From Phytophthora colocasiae (lineage: Eukaryota; Oomycota; Peronosporomycetes; Peronosporales; Peronosporaceae), in contig JAGKQI010000048.1 in the NCBI GenBank assembly GCA_018806915.1, positions 806,001 to 870,000 of the forward strand: a stretch of 64,000 nt of DNA, in the 5' to 3' direction. Positions within the stretch are counted from its first letter, which is position 1, and every line of letters starts with the position of its first letter. The notes under the pieces were generated by a model. That model saw only the letters and a program-made list of their open reading frames with translations, was not told the DNA's origin and made no database searches. Below, piece after piece: positions 34,101 through 45,324 of this stretch. The position numbers and the translations under genes were made by a program.

Positions 34101-35830
34101 TGTACATGGTGCAACCCACCATGTTGTTCTGAAGAACATCCTTCCTAGGAATCGGCGTCTGCGCCGGAATCGTGGCAGCGTTGAGCTTGTTAAAGCGTGA
34201 ACGATACGCCACTTGCCATTCGGCTTTCTGACACAGAACGTTGGCGCGGAGTGCGGAGACTTGCTCTCGCGCACGAGACCCGCCGCGTGCTTCGCACGGA
34301 AGAAGGCGTCAATGACGTCGCATTGCTCTTTAGGAAGAGGCCACTGCCGGGTCACGCAGTATTTAGTTCCGGGAACTAAGTCGATCTCGTGACGAACGCC
34401 TCGGTCAGGAGGCAGGCCACTCGGTGGTTCCTTCGAGACAACGTCTCCATATTCCTTCAGCAAGGAGTAGAAGGGATCAGAGGGATTCTTGAGGATCTCC
34501 GATCCACTCCTGGCGCTCAGCGCCTTCTTGACCTCGGCCAAGACGGACTCGTCAACGAGAGACGATGAGTTTAACTCCTCTTCAGGTCGAACGATGACCA
34601 CCTCGGTGAGTTCGCCAGCCTTCAAGGCATCGCCAAAGTCGGCGAACGACATCTCTTCTAGCTCAAGGAGCTTGTCAACACTCGGCAGTCCGTCCAGCAG
34701 GACGCTGCCTTCGGCACTGCCGTCCACTCCATCAACCAGAGTGTATAGCTGCCCACAGCCCTCCCGTGCGTTGACACTTGACGTCACGGACGACTCAGAC
34801 GCAGAGCGTCTCGTCCATAGGGCCTTACGACGACGTCGCCTAGCCGACGAACGTCCACTCGACGGAGTACGTGCCGCTGCACAGGTAATGGCCTTGCCCG
34901 GCCCAGTGTCAGTGACACTCAGTGACTGACTCGGTCTACCGCCGACGTCACTAGACGGAGTACGTGCCGCCGCACAGGTTTCGGCCCCTTCAGGCCCAGT
35001 GTCAGTGACACTCTGCGATCCACTCGGTCGACGACCGATGCCGCTCAGCGGAGTACGTGCCGCTGCACAATCAATGACCGTAACAGGTCCAGTGTCAGAG
35101 ACACTCAGCGATCGACTTGATCCACGACCAGTATCACTCGACGGAGTACGTGCCGCCCCACAGTTCACGGCCTGGTAAGGCCCGATGCCATCGGCATCCA
35201 GTGACGGTCCATGACCGGCGTCACTCGGCGGAGTACGTGCCGCCCCACAGGGGTTACGTGAGCTTTGCCCACACGTTGACTCACTGTCAACCAGCGCTAC
35301 GCGCTCAACAGGACTGCGGTCCTCGCACTCGGTGCTGTCCACCAACTCGGACACACCGACTTCCAGCATCATAGCCGACTCGGCTCGATGCTCGCGCCAA
35401 TAGCGCTTCTGCTTCCTAGCAGAGGTGGGTTCATGACTCGCCAAAGCTCCACTAGGAGAGAAGTGCGTAGCACCTAAGGTCTTCGACCTCCAATCAATCC
35501 ATGGCTCGTGGCGCTCCAGCCACGCCATGCCAAGGATGAGGTCGTACCTCGAATTCAGGTCCAGGACCAAGCAGCGTTCTACGCTGTCGAAGTCCAAGAA
35601 CTTCAGCCGCAGGTCCATGGAGACCTTGGCTGCCGTGACACGGACGCCCGTCGCTAGACGGACAGTGACGGTGTCACCTCTTCGCGCTCGAAGCGCCTCA
35701 GCATATTGCTGACTACCCTCAACGGTGGAGCGCCTGACATAGTTGCCAGACGCCCCCGAATCGATCAACACGATCCATGGCTTCTCAAAGCCCTTCAGCC
35801 CTGCTTGCTGACACGTTCCGTGTTCAAGAG
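31126..35830 (-). pseudogene. Gypsy-2A pol (protease-RT-RNase H-integrase-chromodomain), frameshifted
   Basis: The retroviral-type polyprotein of a Ty3/Gypsy chromovirus. Protease: VLIDSGASGNYV near 35765. A low-complexity region follows with repeated GAARTP/CAARTP blocks (about 35280-34870). Reverse transcriptase has DLVDGYYQ and the YFDD active site; RNase H begins VCDASDFAIGSALL. The integrase has the zinc segment (GHLGREKTY ... CETCQRVK) and D-D-E residues (SMDFV, SDRDPRF, DGQTERV), then GPFTVVAKKG, and a C-terminal chromodomain (YYHVDRLMARR ... YLVKWRGYPHLQNSWEF). A T run near 34192 has lost one base compared with Gypsy-2B, splitting pol between protease and RT. Otherwise it is intact to the stop at 31126. 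Confidence 0.92.
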
Positions 35831-35910
35831 CACGGAGCTCTTCGGGGCTGAGCCCCAGTGCCTCTCACGCACCGCAGAACTCAGTTCTTCCCCAGTAGAC
35901 CGCCCCGCGT

Positions 35911-36882
35911 CTACTGGGAGCCGTCGTTTCCCTGGGCAGAGCCCAAAGCGGGACCCGCGGCAGGGTTGCGGCCATTCTGGCCGGCGCGCTCTTTGCGCAG
36001 AGGGCAGTTGGGCCTCAGGTGTGAGGGACTGCCGCATGTATAGCACCGGCGGGTGCTCATACGCTGCACCGCAGCTCGTAGCTCAGCTACCTCATCTTCA
36101 GCATAGCTGAGGTCCATGGGCTCAGGTCCCCCGGACCCTGTGCTGTTAGCACCGACCCTCGACAACTTAAAGTTGTGTTCGGCATTCAGTGCCACGCTGA
36201 CAGCGTCTTCGAAGGTGCGAGGATTCTGACGGAATGCCTCCGTCCTGGCCACGCCAGCTCGTAAACCTTCCATGAAGATGGTCACGGTGACCACCTCAGG
36301 TAGAGGGTCGGCAGCCATGCCGGCAATGAGCGTGCGCAGCTCTTGGACATAGTCCACCAGGTCCTTCTTGCCCTGTCGGCAAGCAAGGAAGCGTGACCGC
36401 ACGCGATACGCCTGGTTAGGCGGAGCAAACACTTGCGTGAGCTTGGCCTTTAGCTCGCCCCATGTGGGGAAGGCCGCTTCCACCGACGTCCCAGACGTCA
36501 AGGCCCATTCTCGTGCTCGTCCTTCGAGCTTAGAGATGGCAAACGCAACGCGTTGCCCCTCCAACTGGAGCATGGCGGCCCCCATGGCCATTTCGACCTC
36601 TCGGGTCCACAAAAGGAGGTTCTCTCCCTCATTCCCGAGGAAGGTCTTCACGCTGAGCGTGACGGGCTTAGCTCTCGGAGCAGGGGTAACCCCTGTTACA
36701 TTCCGCTGAATGTGCTCGACGAGAGCGTTTTCGTACGAGGCAAATGCCTCGAGGCGCGCGTTGACGGCCTCCGGCCCTTGGGACGCAAGGTGCGCCGTAC
36801 CTTCCGGGCCCAGCAAGGACGTAAGCTTGTTAAGCGTGGCCCGCTGACTCGGAGTCAAGTGAGCGTATGCTTCTGGCTCCAT
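35911..36882 (-). CDS. Gypsy-2A gag
   Basis: A 323-residue capsid/nucleocapsid protein that packages element RNA. ATG 36882 ([13 protein letters not shown]). The middle holds the retrotransposon gag domain ([19 protein letters not shown] ... [18 protein letters not shown] ... [18 protein letters not shown]). A single zinc knuckle, [14 protein letters not shown], is near the C-terminus. The frame is intact. It ends about 80 bases before the pol frame opens and is in another frame. Confidence 0.92.
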   Translation of the reverse strand: MEPEAYAHLTPSQRATLNKLTSLLGPEGTAHLASQGPEAVNARLEAFASYENALVEHIQRNVTGVTPAPRAKPVTLSVKTFLGNEGENLLLWTREVEMAMGAAMLQLEGQRVAFAISKLEGRAREWALTSGTSVEAAFPTWGELKAKLTQVFAPPNQAYRVRSRFLACRQGKKDLVDYVQELRTLIAGMAADPLPEVVTVTIFMEGLRAGVARTEAFRQNPRTFEDAVSVALNAEHNFKLSRVGANSTGSGGPEPMDLSYAEDEVAELRAAVQRMSTRRCYTCGSPSHLRPNCPLRKERAGQNGRNPAAGPALGSAQGNDGSQ

Positions 36883-36939
36883 TCTCACAGAGAAACAGTC
36901 TTCAACTCAGGAGTTGGATTGACTACAAGTGCTACCAGA

Positions 36940-37360
36940 TGCAGCGGGGCTGCGTAGGTGTGCACGGCACAGAGGAAGTTTAGTTGACTCGTAGAGTCCT
37001 GCTTGCAAGGCACTAGCCTTCGGTTCTATACAAGAACCAAGTAGTCCACTAAATACGGGACTCACAGAGTCAGTGTCCCTATAACAAAGGACTAACACTA
37101 ACTATGTAAAATGCAAACTGATTTTTATTGACTTTATTGCCCTAATCCTAAATGTAACGGATTTAGTATCTAACATACTAAATCCTAATCAAAATGCAAC
37201 GTGAGGCTCTGAGGCCATCTACGTATCTACTCGTGTGTGCCACACCATTATGTACCCACATAAATGTATCATGAGTGTCACACACTATTATGTACCCACA
37301 TAAATGTATCCACGTGTGTCACACACCAACGAGAAACATTCGTGTAACATCCCCGTTACA
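36940..37360 (-). repeat. Gypsy-2A 5' LTR
   Basis: 421 bp, TG...CA on the minus strand, identical to the 3' LTR except for one terminal base. TGGTAGCACTTGTAG follows within two bases and is a candidate primer-binding site, although its complement does not show a typical tRNA T-loop. Confidence 0.92.
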
Positions 37361-37525
37361 GTACAGGCATTTTTTTAAATTCTTACTCTATTATTAGCTA
37401 TATATACAGTGTCCCTTTCCTACGCACATGGAAACAATGTACTTTTTCATGCCCATTCGGATGGTACTTCGTGTGTCTTTCAGATTTAATATCTCAAGTC
37501 AGTATTAACTTATACAAGGAGTTTT
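37361..37525. repeat. AT-rich satellite copy right of Gypsy-2A
   Basis: Resembles 29625-29792 (shared CTTACTCTAT, CGCACATGGAAACAATGTA, TGGTACTTCGTGTGTCT). With the Gypsy-2A insertion removed, the two copies are adjacent tandem units. Confidence 0.75.
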
Positions 37526-37552
37526 TAACATGAAGACGTTATACGTGTGTTC

Positions 37553-37915
37553 GGCCCGTCTATGTCTCATGGGAATATCACCATCATCTTCCCCGTATCG
37601 AAATACCCCACTTCACCAATTTTTGTATACTGAAGTGCAATATTGAGAAAGTATTGAATACTGGCTAAATGACACGTCTATGTCGCATGTATATCCCACC
37701 ATCATCTTCCCCGTGTCGAAATACCCTATCTCACACATTTTCATATAGTAAAGTGAAGTATTGAGAAAGTTTCAAAAACTGGTCGATTGGCCCGTCTATG
37801 TCTCATGGGGATCCCACCATCATCTTCCCCGTATCGAAATACCCCACCTCACAAAATTTTCATATAGTAAAGTGAAGTATTGACGAAGTTTTAAAAATTG
37901 TCTGATTGGCCCGTC
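37553..37915. repeat. Three tandem copies of a 118-119 bp repeat
   Basis: CGTCTATG recurs at 37557, 37675, 37793 and 37912. Each unit contains ACCATCATCTTCCCCGT, CGAAATACCC and AGTATTGAGAAAGT. Units differ by scattered substitutions. It lies between the AT-rich satellite and the piggyBac element. No coding sense is evident. Confidence 0.85.
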
Positions 37916-38187
37916 TATACGACATGAAAGTACAGTCATACATTTTCAAACCAATTATTTTTTTCACTCTCCAATTTTCCGCCGAGTTCACGCTGTTTGG
38001 GCTTCGAAAATGACGAATACCCAAAATTAATAATTTTAGGTAGCTCCAGACTCATATTTTAGGTCCGCGACACGTCTTTCCGAAAACTCAAACCCTCGGA
38101 CACGTCCGTACCGAGCACCTATATTAACAGTATGGGAAAAGTCACGTCCCTGACATTCTGGGGGGAGTGTATTTTTTGTATGGGATT

Positions 38188-41100
38188 TTAACCCCTCTAC
38201 TACGAAGGACGTTCCGGATTATCCTGAATTGCTAATAAATGAATTAACACGCCGGAAAATCAGTACTATATATGATGTTTCAAGCCCTTTCGCATGACGA
38301 AGAAGGCATAGGATTGGTTGCTGGGGGGGGATGTGCAGTACAAAACGCGTACAAATAACTGCCTATTGCGATCTCCCTGCAAATCCGTTACACTTTACTG
38401 TAACGACACGACAATGACCAACACTCAAGAATCCTTCCATTAGCTCCATTAGCTCCCTATTCATCTTCGTCAGAGTCGTTACCAAGAACCTCGCGCCTAC
38501 GTCGGTCCACAAAGCGAATCTTGTGCTGGAACTCTGGTGGGATGACCATTCCATTCCGCCAGCTCTGGTGCCAGATCTGGTTGCAGGTGAGGGTGCTGCC
38601 GTGTTGCAGCCGCCGTACCTTGTTGCACAAGGTGACGCGCCCTCTCTTGGCCTTCGTGCACGGACATGAGTAGCTCGTCTCAAAGCTGCGGACACCTCCG
38701 CGTACGCCGAGCAAACCTTGCACAACCATTGGCGCCGCTTTTGACCGTTCTTCTCCTCTGTCAGCTCGAGTGTGTGGGGGCCTCGCGGGAGCGGCTCAGT
38801 GACGAGCTCAGCCAAGTCGTCATCCCCGTCAAAATCGTCGTTCGTCTGACCCAGCAGTGCGATGTGCAGCCGCCGCATGAACGCAGCGTGCGTCGGTACA
38901 GTCCTCCCGCGTGTGCGCATGGCGATCTTGTGAACTATAAACGCGTTGATGATTGCTATATCGACTAGCCCGAGAAAAATTGTCTTGTAAGATTTCCTCA
39001 TTCGGATTGCGCGATGGATAGAGTACCTCTGCAAGCGCAACTAGTCGTGCACATCGACCCCGCCCATTGCCTCATGGCAATCACGAACGAGCTGGGGGCA
39101 CGGGACTTGCGAGATTGAGCCGCCGGGCTCTCGACGGGATACATGGGTGATCTGCGTAGACCATCCGGTCGCCAGGAAACGCACAGGCTTGCTGTCCATC
39201 CAAGCCAGAGTCACAAACTCAGGCCGATCTCTCCACACCGCGATGCGATATAGGCCACGAGGCATCCGCTTTGGACGCTTCTTCTGTTTGAAATCGATAG
39301 CCTTACACCACCCCTTCCGGTCTTTGCGAATGGTCCCAACATGAAAGTGACCCATGCTGAGTAGTTTGTCCGATAGCGGGATCGAAGTGTAGAAATTGTC
39401 TGTACAGACAAGTCGTCCAGACGGCTGATCTTCTAGCACCTTTGCCAGATTCTTTACAACAGCTCGCTGCGCCACAGAATCTTCCTTTTCGTTGGCCTTG
39501 CCGCAATAAATGTCCAACCTACACGAAGCAGTTAGTAACCACTCGAAATCATTACGGCTCTTGCTGAATACATAACGGATCTACGTAATACAACTACAAC
39601 GGACATCCGTCGCATTCGACGGATATCCGTCATAGCAGTGTTCATTACCTGGCACAGTATGCGGTGTCTGCGCAGCACGTCAGGTAAAACTTGGTCCCCC
39701 ACTTGTTCGACTTGGCAGGCATGTACTGCCGGATTACGACGGTGTCGCATTGGCACCATGCCCTCGTCGAAAAAAATCTTTGCACCGAGCCTATAGCCAC
39801 GAAAAAACGTCTTCTGCAAAGCTTGGATAACGGGTCGTATCTTGAACGCCCGGTCGTTGCTGTCGCTCTGCAAGTTGTTATCGTTGAAATGGAGGTATCG
39901 TGTGATATCGTGAAATCTGTCACGGCTCATTAACTGCCCGAGTGTCCCACGGGAGAGTGCTCCTTCAGCTCTCGTGATCCAGTGTCGACTGAGGCTCTCA
40001 CGGCGAGTCTCCAGAGTCCTTGCAACCAACAGGCCAACGAATCGGACGATTTCGTGGGGTTGTATGGTGCTCTTACGAGACAGTTTCCTCTTGTACTCTT
40101 CCAGAGTAAGCACAAGTGTTGATGGAACTGCTTGTTGGCGCTGGAGAGCACGTGTACGCATCTGCTGGGCCACGCATCGACACTTTCCCGACGATAGTTA
40201 TTGGTTTCCGCTGCGATCTTGCGCCACAACTCCTTCCGCAAAAAGAAATAAAACATCGCTAGCGGATCTTCAGCGTACGCAAGCGCGGCTCGGGTTGGAC
40301 CCCATGGGCAATCGTAGAGAGGTAATGCATCGTGTTGCACTTGACCAGACCGGTCCTCCATGTACACGTCCCACTCTTGGTTCTGGAGGCGATCCAAATC
40401 TGCATCAGTCAGGTCAAACTCAACAGGCACCTCCGCTCGTCGTCACTATCGACACCATCAACAGATTCGATGTCATTATCGTCTTCATTCTCATCTTGTA
40501 GAATCGACTCTTCATCTCCCTCTGCATCCGAGTCAAGCGCGAGCAACCAATCATCATTACCAGCGTTGATATCGTCTGCACCACCGCCGACAAACAGCCG
40601 ATCGCGCCGCAGAGCATCTAGAAAGCCGTCCGAGTCGAAGTCATCCAGCAAAACACCACGTCTGACAGCGGCGACAGCTGGAATAGGTGCCTCCGTAGCT
40701 GGCACTGGATTGATATCCGCTTCGACCGAGTACGCCGGAATAGCACGAGCGGTAGTAGGCGGAAGAGGCGCCGGACAATCGAGAATCTCGATCGGTAGTA
40801 TCCGTGACAGCTGCGGAGATATCCTGAACAATGTGATCTATACAATCCGTAACAGGCATGTTAGTACTGTTTCATCGCTAAAACAAAAACAGTAAACATA
40901 CCGCTTCGACGACGTTTAGGATCTGTGCTTGGCACAGGTGCCTTTCGCTTCGACTCTGCTCGTGGTACGGGAACAGCAGCTGGGACTGGAAGTTCTTCGT
41001 CTCTAGGAGTTGCCTTTGCTGCGTGCCTTGGCTCCCGTGTGTTTTTCTTGGCGGAAGAGCATGGAATCACATGGGGGGTTGGCAAGCCAGCTGTCAGCGC

Positions 41101-41737
41101 ACTTGGGGGTCAAGAAGTCGATGCGGCGGCTGCTGGCGTACCGCAGATCACTGGAAAAGCTGCCAGCGTACTGGTGGTCACGGGAGCAGCTTTGAGTGCA
41201 AGCCAGCCCTGGTTTCGACAATAGTCCATCAAGCTCTTGTTTCCTAGCGATAAACGAGTGTTAGATTGTTTATCACAGCGTTTAGCACATTATCACGCAC
41301 CAAGAAAGTAGTCCACTCTCTCTGTTCCGGTAACACTCCCGTCTGGGGGCAGGTATCTGCCGTCGTTGCTGAGGCCCACAGGTTTGCGGAATTTCCACCC
41401 CTTCTTGGTCAACTCCCTCCACATCTGGGTAATGCTTTTTTCGGTAGCATACGTGAAGGTCTTCATCGCGCAGAGTGATGGTCTCTTTTCGGGCGCAGAT
41501 CTCGAAATGAAAGGCTCGTGGCGTCCGTGGATTCTTATATCTGTAACCCTAATCTCTTCCCGAAAATTTCTTGTCTCACCGCCCAGGCACGCTACAGTCA
41601 ACCTGGTAAAAATTATCCCATACAAATCTCTATATGCGGATTTAGACAGCGCCAGATTTGTTGCGGACAACGCGAAATACTTTCACTCCTAAAACAAAAT
41701 ACCGGATAATCCGTTATGGTCGGATTAGAGGGGTTAA
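38188..41737 (-). mobile_element. piggyBac element with TTAA target duplication
   Basis: The element spans 38192-41733, flanked by TTAA at 38188-38191 and 41734-41737. Terminal inverted repeats are CCCCTCTA (8 bp), and a second inverted motif GGATTATCC lies 16-20 bases further in on both sides. TTAA targeting and such ends are diagnostic of piggyBac. A multi-exon transposase gene fills the minus strand. About 250 bases at the left end are non-coding. Confidence 0.9.
38457..41466 (-). pseudogene. piggyBac transposase, multi-exon, several breaks
   Basis: Exon 1 starts at ATG 41466 (MKTFTYATEKS) and ends in VDYFLG. Intron 1, 41244-41300 (57 bp), joins in frame to NKSLMDYCRNQGW. Intron 2 is probably 40838-40901, with a TACTAAC branch site. 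Intron 3 is 39519-39648 (GTAATG...GTGTAG, TTACTAAC branch) and joins YCAR to LDIYCGK in frame. The DDE_Tnp_1_7 domain has the three catalytic Asp: FFDEGMVP, CTDNFYTS and GGVDVHD. A C-terminal Cys-rich zinc domain follows (CKVC ... SCPC ... TCNQIWH). Breaks: in-frame TGA in exon 2 (near 41106), frameshifts near 40800, 40425, 39770 and 38710, and TAG directly after GGVDVHD (39041). It is therefore inactive. Confidence 0.88.
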
Positions 41738-41761
41738 CCTAGGGACGTGTCAGTTTAGGAA

Positions 41762-41990
41762 CCCTAAACCCTAAACCCTAGGCATAAACCCTAGGCATAA
41801 ACCCTAGGCATAAACCCTAGGCATAAACCCTAGGCATAAACCCTAGGCATAAACCCTAGGCATAAACCCTAGGCATAAACCCTAGGCATAAACCCTAGGC
41901 ATAAACCCTAGGCATAAACCCTAGGCATAAACCCTAGGCATAAACCCTAGGCATAAACCCTAGGCATAAACCCTAGGCATAAACCCTAGG
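41762..41990. repeat. 13-bp minisatellite next to telomere-like heptamers
   Basis: Two CCCTAAA heptamers (41762-41775) lead into 16 perfect copies of AAACCCTAGGCAT (41773-41980) and a partial copy. CCCTAAA is the complement of the TTTAGGG telomere repeat of oomycetes and plants. The array begins 25 bases from the right TTAA of the piggyBac element. Confidence 0.95.
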
Positions 41991-42716
41991 CCAGTCGCGT
42001 CACTGCTTCAGCACCGCCGCAACCGGTTTGTTGCTATTTTGCGTTTTTGTTTCTCAGTTATAGAGATTTTTGTACCGTACGAACGTCATGTAGTTTCCGT
42101 TCATCGTTGAAGTGAATTTTCACCTTTGACTGACCATAACTATACTTAGACTTAATGTCTGCTCGTTCTACTTAGATAAATTCAACGTAGAATTTGACGC
42201 GCTATACGATCCTACTGAGTAGCATTTCCTAATCTTAAGTCTTCGCAAAGTTATTCACGTTTAAAGTCAATTTACTTACTTTGTACTCCGTTATACTCAC
42301 TCTATCAAAATATTCACTCTTTCTACTCTACCTTCGGCTATCATTGCACTTAGGCGACGCTACTTTTATGTTCCTAACGTAGTTTCTGACGCTCTACGTG
42401 ACTATTCTTGGTAGCGCTCCTAAATCTTATTTTTGACAAATTTATTAAGTGTTAAAGTTAATTTTCAAAATTTCACCTTTGACTGACAATAACTATACTT
42501 ATACTTGTAGTCTGCTCGTTCTACTTAGATGGATTCAATAGACCACAAAAGAAGAATGATCGTAACCACGAAGTCATTGCGTTCAATGTAATGTACTCTG
42601 TTCCAATAAATTAATCACGTACCATACTGTTAGACCGTTAAAAACACAATATACTGTGTCAAATAAAGATGCTACAAAGGAAAATCAAATGGACACCGAC
42701 CTCAGAATTTACACGC
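41991..42716. repeat. AT-rich repeat region right of the minisatellite
   Basis: No gene. A segment with CACCTTTGACTGAC and TCTGCTCGTTCTACTTAGAT occurs at about 42118 and again at about 42474, giving a tandem period of about 356 bases. Part of it (42186-42280) also recurs at 29355-29450, on the other side of the PIF gene in the inferred original order. Confidence 0.7.
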
Positions 42717-43799
42717 CTACAGATAATAACAACCGTCTACCCGCTTTCCTCCATCTGGGTCGTCGTCATCGCTGAATGAATCGTTACTGTCGTGTGCTGG
42801 ATGATCGTCCAATGTCATGAGGTGGCGGAGTCGGGTATTACGCCTATATCTGTCTTGACTCTGACGGCGCTTCCTCTTCATATCGACTCCTATTGCCAGA
42901 AGCCTGTTGCTATATTGCCGATATGCCACGCCATTTTATTGTCGTAGAAGGTTCATCGTCACGTGGTAGTTGGTAAGACTTGCACAAACGAAGAAAATGT
43001 CATCGTAGAGAGTTTCGCTCCATCGAAACTTTTCTGCGCAGGTCCTCCAAAGTCCCGTCAATCTTCCAAAATAGTTTTCAACTATTACTCGATCGCTGGA
43101 AACAAGAACATTTTGTCGTTGCACGTCCTGTGGGAGGTTGCTACCTTTCGTTGGATGGATACACCGAACATGCTCAGCGAGGCCTTGATAACCTTTGTCT
43201 GCCAACACCGCCCACTCTTCAGGATAGTCCGCGGCCAAGGGGCATCCGTCAGGAAGACGTTGGTCGCCATCCAGCTTCTTACGCGCAGAATCGTGAAATT
43301 CTTTATTATTTCGAAACATGGTGATGTCAGCCGTATTTCCGCGTGCGTGGCGCGTGCAGTTGACTGCGAGTCCTTTGGGATTGACAGACACTTCTACCTT
43401 GAACCCGTACAGCTTATGCTTTGCGCTGTAGAACGGCATGGCTTCTGCCATCGACCCTGCTGGCCTGTTAGACTGTTGGAATGTGACATCAGTGGCGTAC
43501 AATGCGGACGGGAAGTTCTTGAACGCGTTTCCCGACGTCCTCAACGATCTCATCGTCGTTTCGTCGGCTTCACTAGTTACCCATTCTTCGTGGAGTTTCG
43601 GTGCAACCACTTCTATAAATCCCGAGATCGTCTTGATGAATGTTGGTGTTTTTATTCTAAAGATTCTCGCAAGCATATCCCAGGTTTCTCCTGCTTTCAT
43701 CACAACGAGTAGCATGAATAAGACGTCCTTGGCAGCAAAATTGGACCACCTTCCACGACCAACATTCCAGTAACGATGGACGTGGCTTTGCACCGAAAA
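42717..43799 (-). pseudogene. PIF/Harbinger transposase, catalytic and C-terminal part
   Basis: A DDE_Tnp_4 (HARBI1-like) nuclease that cuts and rejoins element ends. It reads SVQSHVHRYWNVGRGRWSN, then KDVLFMLLVVMKAGETWD. The catalytic residues are Asp in ALYATDVTF, Asp in AVLADKGYQGL and Glu in RVIVENYFGRL. A TAA after NLLRQ interrupts the frame at 42936. The same frame continues to 42717 with the basic tail expected in the family. The N-terminus is missing here because Gypsy-2B begins at 43800. It is found at 28720-28925 and joins in frame across the GAAAA duplication. Confidence 0.88.
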
Positions 43800-44212
43800 T
43801 GTAACGGGGTTACACGGCGCTGCGCGCCTTGGCTACAGTTGGTGTGGTATACACCATCCCGGTCACAAGTCACAGATCTGTGTACGATACATAGTGTTTC
43901 TCACACGTCACATATGTAGCCAGTTGCTGGCAGTTAGCTCAGAGCCACACATTGCATTTTGATTAGGATTTAGTATGCTAGATACTAAATCCGTTACATT
44001 TAGGATTAGGGCAATAAAGTCAATAAATATCAGTTTGCATTTTACATAATTAGTGTTAGTTCCTTTATTATAGGGACACTGATTGTGTGAGTCCCGTATT
44101 CAGTGGAATACTTGGTTCTTGTATAGAACCGAAGGCTAGTGCCTTGCAAGCTGGACTCTACGAGTCAACTAAACTTCCTCTGTGCCGTGCACACCTACGC
44201 AGCCCCGCTGCA
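43800..44212 (+). repeat. Gypsy-2B 5' LTR (413 bp)
   Basis: TGTAACGGGG...CCCCGCTGCA, preceded by the target duplication GAAAA (43795-43799). A hairpin GGATTTAGTAT-GCTAG-ATACTAAATCC lies at 43966-43992 and AATAAA at 44013-44018. The first ~170 bases (U3) are unrelated to those of Gypsy-2A, while the rest is closely similar. TGGTAGCACTTGTAG follows the LTR as a candidate primer-binding site. Confidence 0.92.
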
Positions 44213-44269
44213 TCTGGTAGCACTTGTAGTTAATCCAACTCCTGAGTTGAAGACTGTTTCTCTGCGAGA

Positions 44270-45241
44270 ATGGAGCCAGAAGCATACGCTCACTTGACTC
44301 TGAGTCAGCGGGACACGCTTAACAAGGTTACGTCCTTGCTGGGCCCAGAAGGTATGGCGCACCTTGCGTCCCAAGGGCCGGAGGCCGTCAACGCGCGCCT
44401 CGAGGCATTTGCCTCGTACGAAAACGCTCTCGTTTAGCACATCCAACGGAATGTAAAAGGGGTTGACCCCGCTCCGAGAGCTAAGCCCGTCACGCTCAGC
44501 GTGAAGACCTTTCACGGGCACGAAGGAGAGAACCTCCTGTTGTGGACCCGAGAGGTCGAAATGGCCATGGGGGCAGCTATGCTCCAGTTGGAAGGCCAAC
44601 GCGTGGCGTTCGCCATCTCTAAGCTCGAAGGGCGAGCACGAGAATGGGCCTTGACGTCTGGGACGTCGGTAGAAATGGCTTTCCCCACTTGGGGTGAGCT
44701 TAAGGCCAAGCTTACGCAAGTGTTTGCTCCGCCTAACCAGGTGTATCGCGTGCGGTCACGCTTCCTTGCTTGCCGACAGGGCAAGAAGGACCTGGTGGAC
44801 TATGTCCAAGAGCTGCGCACGCTCATTGCCGGCATGGCTGCCGACCCTCTACCTGAGGTGGTCACCGTGACCATCTTCATGGAAGGTTTACGAGCTGGCG
44901 TGGCCAGGACGGAGGCATTCCGTCAGAATCCTCGCACCTTCGAAGACGCTGTCAGCGTGGCACTGAATGCCGAACACAACTTTAAGTTGTCGAGGGTCGG
45001 TGCTAACAGCACAGGGTCCGGGGGACCTGAGCCCATGGACCTCAGCTATGCTGAAGATGAGGTAGCTGAGCTACGAGCTGCGGTGCAGCGTATGAGCACC
45101 CGCCGGTGCTATACATGCGGCAGTCCCTCACACCTGAGGCCCAACTGCCCTCTGCGCAAAGAGCGCGCCGGCCAGAATGGCCGCAACCCTGCCGCGGGTC
45201 CCGCTTTGGGCTCTGCCCAGGGAAACGACGGCTCCCAGTAG
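44270..45241 (+). pseudogene. Gypsy-2B gag, nonsense-mutated
   Basis: Same gag as Gypsy-2A. It starts at ATG 44270. Codon 56 is TAG (44435-44437) where Gypsy-2A has GAG. The frame then stays open through the gag domain and zinc knuckle ([14 protein letters not shown]) to TAG at 45239-45241. Confidence 0.9.
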
Positions 45242-45324
45242 ACGCGGGGCGGTCTACTGGGGAAGAACTGAGTTCTGCGGTGCGTGAGAGGCACTGGGGC
45301 TCAGCCCCGAAGAGCTCCGTGCTC

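Larger units (their letters stand above)
29793..37360 (-). mobile_element. Gypsy-2A, complete LTR retrotransposon (7,568 bp)
   Basis: A full element on the minus strand: two 421-bp LTRs, gag, pol, and the five-base duplication GTACA at 29788-29792 and 37361-37365. The LTRs differ only at the terminal base of the 3' LTR (C for T at 29793), so insertion was recent. The pol gene nevertheless carries a frameshift. It is inserted in AT-rich satellite DNA. Confidence 0.92.

Noticed and set aside
41762..41990. CRISPR-like or true telomere array
   Set aside because: The 13-bp units are contiguous with no spacers, so it is not CRISPR. It lies internally and only two heptamers match CCCTAAA, so it is not a chromosome end.
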